A DNA stretch of 64,000 bases, taken from Datnioides undecimradiatus (lineage: Eukaryota; Chordata; Actinopteri; Lobotiformes; Datnioididae). Location: positions 8,479,501 to 8,543,500 of the forward strand of contig WARS01000012.1 in assembly GCA_008933995.1 (NCBI GenBank). Reading direction: 5' to 3'. Shown here one piece after another: positions 28,201 to 40,500 of the stretch. Made by a program: the position numbers and the translations under genes. Every line of letters starts with the position of its first letter. The stretch's first letter is position 1. The notes beneath the pieces were generated by a model. It did not search any database and was not told where the DNA came from. It saw only the letters and a list, made by a program, of their open reading frames with translations.

Positions 28201-31200
28201 AACTACTTTTTGCAGTATTAATGGTTTAAAGTTATATACAGCTGAAAAATAAACGTAAACACATTAGTGTTCAGAATCATGTTGAAAACAATATGTGGCA
28301 TTCACTGGGTATGAATATGCACACTGGAACATGTGTCCTACTTTAAAGTCCATGTTGACATTTCATTTTCATAGGAATGTGGACTTTCCAACTTTCTGAC
28401 GTATGAGAACACAGTGTTAGTCAGTTAAAATGACTTCACTGAAAGAGAGCCTGCATGCTGTTCAGTCTTGACAGCACATGACTAACAACCGCTGCACTAG
28501 TTCACATGACCTTGTACTATAGCATGAAGGCATGTTGTCGTTCACAGACAGCTGCAAACAGCAGGGTTTGCCGCCCTCCTCCTGTCCTCCCAACACACAC
28601 ACGGACCCACAGACCCACAGAGACACACACGCACAGAATATCTGTACTGTACTGCTACCAGCATTCTCACATTTTCACATGCAGGTTCATTTTTAATGCT
28701 CCTATGTTCGTTTTGGTAAGTTCTAAAATATTTTTGAAACTAGTTTAACATTAAAAAAATATAGAACAATTGTCATCTCAAAAAATAAAAAGGTAATGGT
28801 TAATGAAAGGTTATAGCGTTATATTACATTACACAGACTTTGCAATATTATTAATACACCATTGAGACAACAGGACAAATTGGTCAACGCTGCCCACATT
28901 GGGGCCAAATCAGACCACATGTTTGATTTGTCTCATCAGATATTTTTAGCAAAAACAATAAAAGTAATAAACAATTTAAAAGAATATGCTTTAGATACAT
29001 AGAATCCTTATTTTATGTATTTCCTAAAATGATGTCTCTATTACCTTCCAAATGCCATTAAAAAGGGGGCTTGTTATTGTATTTGGTGACATATATTTCT
29101 TTATGACATAGGAGACAGATTTATTGTCAAACTCAAGTGATATTCTGATTTGTGGACTGTAGCCAGTCCTCATTTCCCAGCCAGTGGTCATGTGACATGC
29201 CAGTGAAAGGCAATGAACTACAGGCAGTTACAAATGTTAGCACCTGCCGTAGATTCACCTGATCTTCCCATCTCATGTTCACCCCAAATGAACCACACAG
29301 ACTCAACAGACCACTATCTTTACTGCCATGTGTACTTGGTAGCAAACTACGAGCTGAGTGTTGGGGACGGTGACTTTTATTTGCCTTATCATACCCTCCA
29401 AATGTTTTGGTCTTGCTGTGAACAGGTTTACTTGACATGGGAGATAAAAGTTTGCGGAACTTTGGGAACAATGTTTGGGAGAGATTTCATTCCCCTTTTA
29501 ATGGACGTGTTTCACTTTCTCAGCTGTCTCCTCTGGACCAGATCACATTTGAGTTCTTAAGTTTCACTGTCAGACACACCTGACAAAGTACCACTGGTTG
29601 CCAAGTCAGTGCAGAACCTACGGACACATAAGATTAGCTTATTCTCCATGGGGAAGGGCCAGGGAGGGGGCAGCTTATGAACCACAGGTTGCACAATTAG
29701 TCTCAGTGAAAGCTGTGCTCACTCCCTTTAAGACTATTTCAGTGCATATTGCACTGTCTGTCAACATCTAGACAAAGAGCTGACAATAACAACTGAAAGA
29801 GGAAAATTCAGGTCTGTCGGGTTTTATGTAACAGCTACATCTAGCATTTTGCTTTGTAATTAAATATGAAGACTATCCCTGTTTCTCTGAGGACTGTAGT
29901 GGAGGCAACGTGAGAAAGAGAGGATGACTTGCATCCACAGATATATATATATATAACATATTTAAATGTGAACGAATTCAAAATAAATTTCTTACTGTGC
30001 TTTGTGTATGTTTGCATACCTATTGTACCTTGCATTTTGTATAATCCTTGTTGCAGCAGATTTGTATTGTTCTGTTAGTGTCCACAGATCAAGTGGTTGC
30101 TCCACAATGCTGCTGTTTTCAATTAGAGGAAGGCCCACCTTGGAATAACAGCCTCCATGTACACTCCTCTTCAGTCTAGAGCATAGAGACAATAGAGCGT
30201 AAGAACATAATAACTCGTATGTGTGTGAATGAGGTTGTCAAGTGGTTCCAGGGTTTGGAATTCATCAGGAAAGACCGAGCTCAATGGTATGAATCATTTC
30301 GACAGCTTTTGCTGAGTAGCTTGGGTAGGAGAGACTGTCTGGGTTTGGTGCGTCATTAGCTGGTTGTGGCTCCCTATGCATGAAAATAAGTGCTCTCACC
30401 ACCTCTGGTTTTACTTACTTTACTTACTTACTACATTACTAAACTTTTAAAATTACATTTCATCAGCAGCATAAATGTCCTTGGTAACAAAAAAAAAGGT
30501 TTCTCTCAAGAGTAAAGTAAGATACAAATGTCTACAGTTTCTGTGGTGCTTTGCTGAACATTAAATGGAACATTTCTCAGAACAGTTTTCATTATGGTTA
30601 TATTTGTTAAGAACCTAGAGCCACACCGGATCACTTGAGGTCCAGATGAGTCACAGGGAGGGCACCATGGCAAATTGTATCCGGGTATGTCAGTACAGCC
30701 CATGTCATTACTGTAAGGGACACCTAAGTAGTAATCAAAACCTGCCCAAGACACAATAAACATGGTACACTTATTAAAAAAAATACTACTGCAATGACTT
30801 GTTTCCACAAAATGAATCATGTTTGAACAGTGCCATAAAGAAATACAACATATGCAGACACACACACATTGATATGAAGTAAAAATATTTTCAACCAATC
30901 ATACGAGGAGCATTTAGGACGTGTTCAGTCACAAGCATGCAGCAGCTGCTAGCTATAACTTGTGATTGCTCTGTGGTGGAACTTCACTGGGTACGACCCA
31001 GAGACCCAGCAGCCTTAGCAGTGGGAAAGCTGCAGTGTCAAAGAGAGAAGTCTATCAGATCTTGTAGGCATGCTGGTGTTTCCTCTGACATTTGCAGGAT
31101 TGTACACTGACATGGTTTGAGGCATCCATGTTGTATGATCTGTTATATATTGATGATTTTACAGTAAAAGACCATAGTGTATGTGAACAACTGTATGATC

Positions 31201-33306
31201 TAACTGACCTCAATACTAAAGATTCTAAACCCCTTGTAGTAGAAAGAAAATATATGTATATGTAAGGCATAATGTATGAAATTAACCTTCAAGGATCCCT
31301 CAGCACCTTCCCACCCACAAAACCCCCAGTTTTTCTCAAAGACGATCCCACCCAATGTGGAATTACAGCAGCTGCTGTTCAAACCCTAATCCCTGCAGTG
31401 GTATGCAAATATGTTTTTTCCTTTGCATGTCGTGCACAGCCCTGTTGATGTATATGAACCAGAATACATCTAAAAGGTAAAGCGCAGCATACTGGAGAAA
31501 AGCCTAGCCAGTCGACAGGTGCTCTGATGGGCTGCATTATACATAATGTGTTTCAAAGGCCAAGGGTGTTTGAGGTGAAGTGGAGGAGGAAGACTGAGGT
31601 GGTGGCTGACGGGTGAGTGGTAGTGGGGGGTTGGTGTTGAGTCAGCTGTAGGCGCAACAGTCAGGAGCAAGTCTGTCTTTTGACAAGACACAGCTGCGGG
31701 GACTTGGGTTGTATGTTGTCTGCTCCCTGCAGCGAGGCAGACGGATTCGCTCACACACTTGTTGGGGCTGGAATGGCCTAGAAAACTGATTGACGCCATA
31801 ACACTGGAAAACACAGTGTTGTGCAATCGATACGTAGCTCATATTTCATATTTCTGCCTTCATATACTGTTTAAAATGCTTCAAATGTGCGCTACATGGT
31901 ACAATGTATTTGCATCTCAGCAATTCTTCTGTGTCTGATAGTACTTCTGGTATTTTGCAGATCTAGTCCAGCGTGGGTGGACTGTAACCTCCGAGCAGTT
32001 ATATAGCTCTGTTCTTATTGATATGTCACCGCTTAGATCATTGGGTTTCCAGACAGATACAAATGAGGTGGGAGAGCTAACAGCAGGTAGGAACAGGACT
32101 TTTTTCTCCTAAATCTTGTCTTTGGAGAGCAAACTTTATCCTTTAGATGATGAAATGAAGAATGAGCTCTGCTAAAATTCACATACACACATACACCTGT
32201 TGGATTTAGTCGGTAAGATCCCACTTACCTCTTTTAGTTGGACTGTATGATCCATTGTGACCAAGATGCCATTTCCCGATCATGGCGGTGTAATATCCGG
32301 CCTCATGTAGTAGCTCGGGCAAGGTGACTTCAGACAGAGGCAGACCAGCCACAGAGTTCACAGCAAAGTTATGAGTCACCCCGTTTCTTAGGCCATAGCG
32401 GCCTGTCAGGATGGCAGCACGGGATGGGGAACAGGTTGAGGCAGGAGAGTGGAAGTCTGTCAGTCTGGATAAGTGAGGACATTTTTAAGGGGAAGCCACA
32501 CTTCAAGAAGAGAGTATAGACAACAAAGTGCCATTCATACTGAAGAAACCATGTATAATCCATTACGTGTAGTCTCAGCAATCCACAATTCACATTTGCT
32601 AACTCTGACTCCAGCCTACAGACCCCAGATCTGCAGAACACAGCTAGCTGTCGGAAAAGTGCAGGTGCTAGTCTGAGGAATGCTGCAAGACTGCTTTGAT
32701 AACATATAGTAGTATTTGTTTGCAGTAGGAAGTTTGAGGAATATGGTGGAAGAGTTTGACACATGCAGCAGTTTGATAACAACAGCTGATAAAAGTTAGA
32801 CAGTTTGTTTTAGTTCATTGAAAAGTAGATCCTGGGACTGGTTCCTTCCTGGTACTTTGGGTGGGACTTAAACACACACTATAAACCTCGACACACACTT
32901 ACTCACACCCACCACCACCCTCTGATACCACAGACACAATTTACATCTCTTCATTCATCTGTAAATTTATAATGAGTAATTTACGTTTATTTTAAATACT
33001 GCTTATATTTGTTTGATTTGAACTTCATCAGGAGAAGCCTTGACTATAAAGATCCTTCAGTTTTTAATATATTCTCTACCTTACTCCTTGCTCTGCCATC
33101 AGGTTAAGGTGAGGTGTGTTGTTTGCCTTCTCTTCTGGCCTGTTAGCATCCAGGTCTCCCCAGCCTATATCATCTGCCAGTATGACGATGAAATTGGGCC
33201 TCTTCTGGGGCTTGTCAACACTGGCGCCATGTTGAGACCTTGTGTGGAGAAGCAAGCCACACAACAGCATCCCACATAGAAGGAACGGGGTGAATCCTTC
33301 TGCCAT
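25251..33306 (-). CDS. arsg: Arylsulfatase G, lysosomal sulfatase
   Basis: Ten coding exons (minus): 33080-33306, 32229-32464, 30615-30741, 30029-30175, 27764-27978, 27581-27661, 27327-27435, 26352-26472, 26139-26229, 25251-25531. They give 544 aa against 525 in human. The start has a hydrophobic signal peptide ([14 protein letters not shown]). Sulfatase features seen: metal ligands in [12 protein letters not shown] and [11 protein letters not shown], the sulfatase signature [14 protein letters not shown] with the formylglycine-precursor Cys at 32431-32433, [19 protein letters not shown] and the Lys of [13 protein letters not shown]. All expected catalytic residues are present. The end, [16 protein letters not shown], matches the human cysteine-rich tail. 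It hydrolyses sulfate esters in lysosomes (heparan sulfate 3-O-sulfate in mammals). The last exon lacks Met and is easily missed. The exon 1 donor is at AAG|gtagag, needed to give QGVRLTDFH. Confidence 0.96.
26655..27080. repeat. Old interspersed repeat common in spiny-rayed fish, in arsg intron
   Basis: The chain ACATGCTAACATATT, CATGCTAAAGTGCTAAAATG, GCAGCTGAGGGTGACATCATTAG, GGTGGCACTAGATGAAAAATCA, CATGAATGTCTGAGTCAAAT and GGCAATCAATCCAACAGTTG follows, with divergence, a very abundant fish repeat consensus I recall (GCTAACATGCTAAAATGC ... CATGGCAATCCATCCAATAG). The copy carries many substitutions, so it is not recent. The class is uncertain, possibly a LINE 3' end. Confidence 0.5.
27979..30028 (-). 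other. arsg intron, no gene seen
   Basis: 2 kb intron, AT-rich, with CA-rich sequence near 28595-28635 and a short (AT)n at about 29940-29956. Frames up to 115 codons show no family features. Confidence 0.55.
30742..32228 (-). other. arsg intron, no gene seen
   Basis: 1.5 kb intron between the TKRG and GFDYYLG exons. It contains only chance frames. Confidence 0.55.
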
Positions 33307-33319
33307 TTTGGATCAAAAT

Positions 33320-35479
33320 CTGCAAAGAGTTAAATGGGTGGTGTTTAAACCTGAGCTGGCTGGCACGGTAATTTAATCCAGGAGCAGCATACCAATGTCT
33401 GAACAGGGTTGTGAGCAATACAATAAAAAAATAAAACATTTACAAAGTTACATGATAAATATGACAGTGAGGGAGAGAGTGGAAAGGGTGTCAGGCAGCT
33501 GTAACTAAATCAGCTCACGAAATGTGAAATACTGCTCTGCATCTAAATGACTACATTATTCCCTTCTCCTACTATGTCTACTTGTCATGTAAATAAAGAA
33601 GACATAAGACAGAAATATCATCCTATTTTTGGATCTGCAGTCCAGTGGTCCCCACAAAACCTATTTCTTCAGATTTTAAGTAAACGCTCTGTATGTTTTA
33701 GGATATAAACACACAACTCTGTCAGCTAAATAGCTAGCCACAGAGGAGACTATAGATGTTAACATGATGGCTGTTTTAGAAATAAGGGAGAGATTTCAAG
33801 AGCAGCTTTGCCAACTTTGATGGAGCATAAAGATGTGAAAATGTCTAAAGTGCTACAATATGTGTAGTTTACATACAGAACAATTTTATTGTTTGACTAT
33901 TGTGTAATTATTTTATATATATATGGTATATATAGAAAGAGTAGGAATAGGGACAAGCTACAATACATCATAAAAAGCACAACAAAGCTTCATAAATGAG
34001 AGATATTTAAGAATCACTATGAATACTCATTAACCAGTTAGTCAATTAACTACGTTGGGAAATAGAAAATCCAGAATGCATCTTTTTTCCCCTGAGAAAA
34101 TTGACCTTAACACCTCTTTGAAATGTCTTGCACCAGAACTGTATCATATATTACTGTGTCTGGTATAGTCTAAAAACCCTTTTCCTGACCGCTTTTCCTC
34201 TTACCATAGGCAGAACTTTAAAGGTTTCTTGCTGGGATGGCTCATTTTGAAGAATGTGCCAACTGTTAAAAAATGATGTCTACGAGGTTCTCACTTTTGT
34301 GGGAGGATATATAAAGACGAGGCCTATATTGGAGGATTTTTTACATGCTAATAAGCCTCTCTGCTCTTTGAATCCACTTTGTTTTCAGCACATATGAGCC
34401 AATATTTAATCTTCCAATTCGTTCTCTGGAATTAGATAAAATTTTCTTTTTACCTTTATCAGATTCTTCTCAAACATTGCATCACAGATGTTAATTTTTG
34501 CATGGTCCTAACAACTTATTCTCCTTTTCACTTTAAAACCAACTAGAATGTTGGAAAACTTTATTACTAAACTTTCTCTAGTGACAAAATGTCTTAAATG
34601 CCTTGTAAACAAATAATCTGGGTTTAGGCCATTTTTTCTACCATAACCCATTTTCTCCCAAATACAATGGTTACCTACGGGCATGTGAACATTGCCAATG
34701 ATAAAACCAGTGCCACAGTAGGTGTCTCTGGTGATGGCTTATGATTGGCGCAAAGTTGTTTGGCTCTACCAAATGTCCCTTTCTTCTTCATAATACCAGT
34801 ATATCGAGCTTAACTTGTAATTCAGTCTGACATTAAGCAGCTATTCAAAACCTTAAACAAATAAAGAGCGAAATGTCCTTGTTAAATGCACATCCCATAG
34901 CCAGGATGGTCAAAACCTACAGCAAGCAGTTTAAAATTCAACAGTTGATTCTCAGTGACTTCCTCATAGGGTAACAAATGAAACGAAAACTTATTGTAAT
35001 GAAAACAGGTGCAGTCAAAGAGTTTATGCAAGGTGATGACTGAATAAATTAAGTCACTACATAGGGCGTGCCTTGAGTCCAAAGGCAAGACACTACACTC
35101 AACATATTTGCTAGGCTAACACTTAAAAGGGGAAAAGACACACTGAAACATTTTAACTTGCAGCATTCACCCACAAACCCCCCACACTGACAGCCTCTCA
35201 CACACCCACCATGGACTTAGCCCATTCCTCAACAACCCTGCACCCCACAGTTAAAGGGGGCTGTGGGGGAGTCTACAGCCAGACAAGAACTGGCTGTAAC
35301 CAGATCTCTTTAACCATTCTTATCCCCCCTTTGCCTGCTAGGGAGGGGTCAATCATGAACGCAGCCAGTGTCAGACAGCATGTTAGTCGGTATGTTTGCC
35401 TGTGAATGTGTGTCTCCACGTGTGCTTGTTTGTGGACATATTCGAGGGAGAATATGTAAACACCGAGTGTAGTCTTTCA
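33320..35479. other. arsg 5' intron, no gene seen
   Basis: On the arsg strand an acceptor (TTTGCAG) sits just before the start-codon exon (33319), so this stretch is probably the intron to a non-coding first exon. It is AT-rich and no coding signal is seen. Confidence 0.5.
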
Positions 35480-35800
35480 TTGACGCAGCGCGCGACACCA
35501 GCGGGATTGCAGCCGCATCAGTCGAGCGAAAGAGGGACCGTTTACTCCGGAAACTAGCCGCGCACAGGTGAGACGGGACTACTTAAGTGCAAGTTTTTTT
35601 TTCAAGGGCTAATTTCCCTCCGAAAAGTAACTACATCTGTAGAGACATATTTTCAGCACGTTTTGAATTAAAATTGTGGCTCGAGTAAGCGATGCACGAT
35701 ACTTACAAAGTGTGTGTTAGCTGTTATTAGAGTCACATTGTCCGCCGACCACATGAGCCGCCGCTGGACAGTGGGCATTGCGTCAGCCGCACGAGGACGC
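35480..35800. promoter_or_regulatory. CpG-rich divergent promoter candidate for arsg and slc16a6
   Basis: Local rise in CpG (GACGCAGCGCGCGAC, CCGCGCACAG, CGCCGCTGG). On the plus strand GCACAG|gtgaga (gt at 35568) is a good donor, giving a possible alternative slc16a6 first exon. On the minus strand CACACTTT|gtaagtat (gt at 35705-35706) is a good donor, giving a possible arsg non-coding first exon with lower border 35707. Neither exon is proven. Confidence 0.4.
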
Positions 35801-36947
35801 ACCATATGGCTCCGTCCACTCAATAATACCACCCTCTCACCCCTCCTACTTAAAAAGTACAGGATGAGAGGTTTCAAACCAACTCATTCTTTTAAAAGTT
35901 GTTCAACGGAGCAGAGAAACACGATCATAAGAAATAATGTTATAAATAATTTAATAATTTAAAACATAGGTGTATAGGGGTGGAACGGGACAGGCAGTGA
36001 TTTCAAACTAAACAACTAGCTATAACAAAATCAACAAAGTGGAATAATGTTTTTATCTGTTATTTAGCTAAAAAAAAAAAATACACTATGGATCAATAAC
36101 CCCTGGATTATAAACCTGCTTGGGTTTGAGTTTAATGGAACCGAAAAGATTTCTGTTGTTAGATTATGAAAACCATAGAAGTGAACTAGGAAAAAAGCAA
36201 ACAAATTCTAAACATACAAAGAAAAGGGAATTTGAGGTACAATTAAACCGTGCAGCAAACGGGTTAACATTTGACACAATGTATATCGATTTGATCGATT
36301 TTCCGCCGCCCAAAATAATGTTCACTTGTCCCCGACAGGGCTGCAGATAGGGCAGAGCGCAAACTAGGTCAAAAACAATGTGATTTAATGTCATTAAAGG
36401 CATGACCTGCACGGCGAAGATGAATTCTATTTTATGTCAAAGATGCAGAAGGTATCATCTTGAAGCCTTAACACAATTTACATAACCCTATGTGGGATTT
36501 AGGGTGTGGTTACGTCATCTAGAAAGAGGATAACAACATGTGTACTACCCCTAATAAATATCAGTTGTGCCAGAAAATTAAACTCACATAAGTGATAGTA
36601 TGTGTTACCCTGTTTACTGAACGTAGAAGGTCAGGGGCCAGTTGTGAATAAATTGTGTATCATTTTACACTCATAGGGCTCAGTTTGCCTAGAATCAGAG
36701 CAATTTTAGTAATCTTCTCTTAAGAGTAGCTGTAAAAATGCTAAACACATCTGATTCTGCTTCCAATGAGCTTTTGCATTAATAATTGATTGGGCCCATC
36801 CTCGTGCAAAGAGGGGCTGAACCCAACTGCAGGCGTTTCCTCCCAACCATATTTGGTCATAGCACTGACAGTGTTTGTTAAACAGTAGCCTGATAAGGAT
36901 GCTCAGGACCACTTTATTTAAAAAAAAGGCTGCCAAACAAAGAGGGA
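35801..36947. other. Non-coding stretch upstream of the slc16a6 TATA box
   Basis: About 1.1 kb, AT-rich, with only chance frames (the longest is about 80 codons). No gene is seen. Confidence 0.5.
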
Positions 36948-36955
36948 TATAAAAG
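36948..36955 (+). promoter_or_regulatory. TATA box (TATAAAAG) of slc16a6
   Basis: TATAAAAG predicts a start near 36978. About 120 bases downstream GCAGCAGA|gtaagt provides a donor at 37101, making a compact non-coding first exon that can splice to the acceptor before the start codon at 37571. Confidence 0.5.
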
Positions 36956-36977
36956 AGGGGAAGACCATATCGACCTG

Positions 36978-37100
36978 CTACACCACCAGCGAGGCAGCAG
37001 GTTTCATGTCAGCTAATTCCTGTGTCCACAGACTAGGTGCACGTTTATCTCACCCGTTCTCTGATGAGGAGAGGAGCACCTCGAGTCCTCTGGCAGCAGA
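36978..37100 (+). other. Predicted non-coding first exon of slc16a6
   Basis: Bounded by a TATA-derived start and a strong donor (gtaagt at 37101). It would join the exon beginning at 37568 (TTTACAG|GGC) that carries the start ATG. Confidence 0.4.
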
Positions 37101-37570
37101 GTAAGTCAGAGCTCGCGCACAGCAGTCCACGGGACGGGCACGCGCCTGGCCATTTGTTGCCCGGTTAGCTAAATTTGACCTCGGTTACGACGTTTATCTA
37201 CTTCGGCCAGATTTCGATTTAAATTAACTCGCAAACAGTTGCCAATGTGAGTCTATAAACATTTATTTATGCCTAACCATATTTTTTTGTTTTCTTTAAG
37301 TGAAACAAAGGTGTTGCTTTGATTTGTAGCTACTCACTGCGGGTAGTTGCTAGTGCTGTGAGGCAGCCAGGCTGATGTGACCGATACAAATTCGCGCACG
37401 GTGCGCGTTCACGTTTGGTGAAGCGCCTCTGCAGCGATAAGCGTCTGAATGATTTCACAGATTGCACAAACACTCTTTTTCCTCAAGTCAGTCAGCCAGT
37501 TAAAGTATGCACGTTTAAATTACTTTTTAAAAAGCAAATTTTGAAAATTGTTATTTTCTCTTTACAGGGC

Positions 37571-40500
37571 ATGGCACTGTGTGGAGTTAAGGGGCCACGT
37601 TTTCTGGGGCCCAACGTGTACCCAGAGGCCCCTGATGGAGGTTGGGGATGGGCTGTGGCTGTAGCCTTCTTCTTGGTAGAGGCTTTTACCTATGGCACCA
37701 TCAAGAGCTTTGGTATCTTCCTTCAGGATCTGATGGAGGAGTTTGGAGAGACCAACAGTCGGGTCTCCTGGATTGTTTCCATCTGCGTGTTTGTCATGAC
37801 TTTCAACGGTGAGTACAACTGGTGAGGTAGACTGGGTGCCACCCCGCAAAAACAAATTAATTTGAAGCTAAATGCCAAAATGGGAGTAGGGACTAGTCAA
37901 AATTAGGCAATTCTAATAACTCTACGTTCAATGGTTGTTCAATCATTGTTGAGCCTAAACAACAGGTTTGTTCGTGGTTCTCAGGTCCCCTGTCCTCTGT
38001 GATGACTAACCGCTTTGGGTTCCAATTTGTTGTTATGACTGGAGGATTCCTCATATCCTTGGGTACCATTGCCACCAGCTTTACCAGCTCCATCAATCAA
38101 ATGTACATCACCTATGGATTAGTTGCAGGTATTGAATTACTTTCTCCTGTCTATTGTCATTTAATGTGATTATTCCATGAACTGAACTTTTTCAGCAGCA
38201 TGTCTAGATGTTTTACAGTTGAAAAACTTTCATCATTTTCACTGTGCAGGTCTAGGCTACTGTTTGACATTCCTGCCAACTGTGACCATCCTGTCTCAGT
38301 ACTTTAGCCGTCGACGGTCTCTGGTCACAGCTGTGGCTTCCACTGGAGAGTCCCTGTCCATGTTTGCCCTGGCACCAGGTGAGTGCAAGAGCCTTGTCAA
38401 TAACTCAAAAATATAATAAAGTGATTATAAGCCTCAATTCTATAAGGCTTTTTTGTTTTGGATAACTTGCTCTGATGTGTTTCTGTTTTATACATTAAAG
38501 TACAGTACTTTTTTATTCACCATATATTTAATACTTGTTCCTGAGCTTGCACCACTTTGAGACAAGGTGACTTGTATGCAGTTATTTAGTGACGAGAAAA
38601 CTCTAAACAGTCTCAGTGTCACTCTAATGCTTCTAGACTGTGTGACAAACATAAGAAAATTAGACCATCAGGGAAAAGACTGGCCTTTTCTATGTATTTT
38701 GCACTGCATCTGGTTCTAACCTGTAGAGCCTATGTCTACATTTTCCTGGGCAAAATTTCAAGTGAATTGTACATCAGCCAGTTAAAAGCAAGCCAGTTCC
38801 TTTTTGATTTTATATTTTGGGGTGATGGCTGATATTGGGACAAAATAGGCAAAGGAAGTTTGACACTGATAGAGCATGGGTGAAAACACAAGTCAACTGA
38901 AGTCGTTCAATAGATGGGAAGAATTGCAGGATTTTAAAGGATCCAAGACTAATCCTGAATTGGCCCTCTTCCTACTAGACTGATCCCATAGGAACTGTGG
39001 GGAATGTTAATAACTTTAGCTTGCTTAACAAAATTACTTTTACAGAGTAAAAGAATCTGTTAGTTGTTGGCTTAATTTAACCTGATGCTAAAAGTACTAA
39101 CTCACTAACACAAATTTATTTCAAAATTGTCACATTACAGTTACATCTCTCTTATCCAGATTTGTTAAGAAAAAAAACAGGACTATACAAAGTTACATTT
39201 TCCTTGATTCTCATTTTTTCAGCATGTTGCCAAAATCAACATAAAATAAAAGTTCCTTGTAGTTGCAGTCTATTTTTTAAATTTGTCATCAACTACCAAA
39301 AAAAGACTAAAACCTCCAAAGAACTGATCACACTAACAAGTATTCCTAGCACAATAGTCTAGAACAATAACAAATCACATCAATAGCCACATCTCTGTCT
39401 GAGGTGACGTGTTTCTTCCTGAACATGAGCATGGGCTCTTTTAGCTTGTTTACAGCCAATCCCATGTACGCCACCCTGCTGCCTGAAAGAGGAGTGTGGC
39501 TGAAATTAGTTCCCAACAGATGCGCTATTTACTCCTGTTTGTGTAATCTTTCATAAACACAGCAGATCCCAGATATTGTAGGAAATTTATATTGAACTAT
39601 ACAGTTGATTTTTTTATTCATGAGGATTCACAGCTATAGTGGGACCCAATGGGATTACACGAAAGGTACTGAGAGAGTGGAGTTTTTACTCTTTTCTCTA
39701 GACGTCCTGACAATAACAGTGTGTGTTTTATCTTTTGCCCTTTTCCATAGTAGTTACTATACGAGTCAGACGTAAACACCCTACACCAAATAACAATATG
39801 CAGTTTTATTGATTAACACTCACTATAGACTCTCCTCTTGCCCCTCAGCCTTTTCTGCATTGAGGGACCGTATTGGCTGGCGCCACACCATGGCAGTGAT
39901 TGGAGCTTTGCAGAGCACCATCATCATCTGTGGTGCTCTGCTCCGGCCAATCATTATCAAACCAAGAGTGACCCTTGAGACTGACGGGTTATCCCCAAAA
40001 GAACTGGAGGCCCTCAGTACACCAGGGAATGTCGAGGGCACCAACCCAGAGGACTCTGTAACAAACAACACCTCGCACGCACAAAATATCTCCTACAGTT
40101 TGGACAATGAGCTAACCAGAGACTCTGTGAGTACTGGAGACTCTGGCGTCCAGTCTCTCAAGGACATAGACAGCAGCAGCCCAGAGGAAATGACTTTACT
40201 GGACAAAGAAACAAGGTTAGAGACAGACCAGACATCTGTGGAAACCAGTATGGCTGAGATTAGAGAGTCTGAAACAGAGGAGAAAAAAATCAACAGTGCA
40301 GAGAATCAAGCTATGAAAGGTGAGGAAGTGAAATCAGCTGATGAAAAGCTAGCAACAAAGAGCACAAAACTTCTAGATTTCTCCATTCTCAGAGAGTGCA
40401 GCTTCATTCTCTATTCTCTGTTTGGACTGTTCGCCACACTTGGCTTCTTTGCCCCTCAACTCTACATCATTGAGCTGAGTGTGAGTCGGGGCGTAGAGCG

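Noticed and set aside
36630-36740. GGGGCCAGTTGTGAATAAA ... CTCTTAAGAG considered as a second Harbinger-like piece
   Set aside because: Similarity to the terminal sequence is too weak and no paired end is visible.
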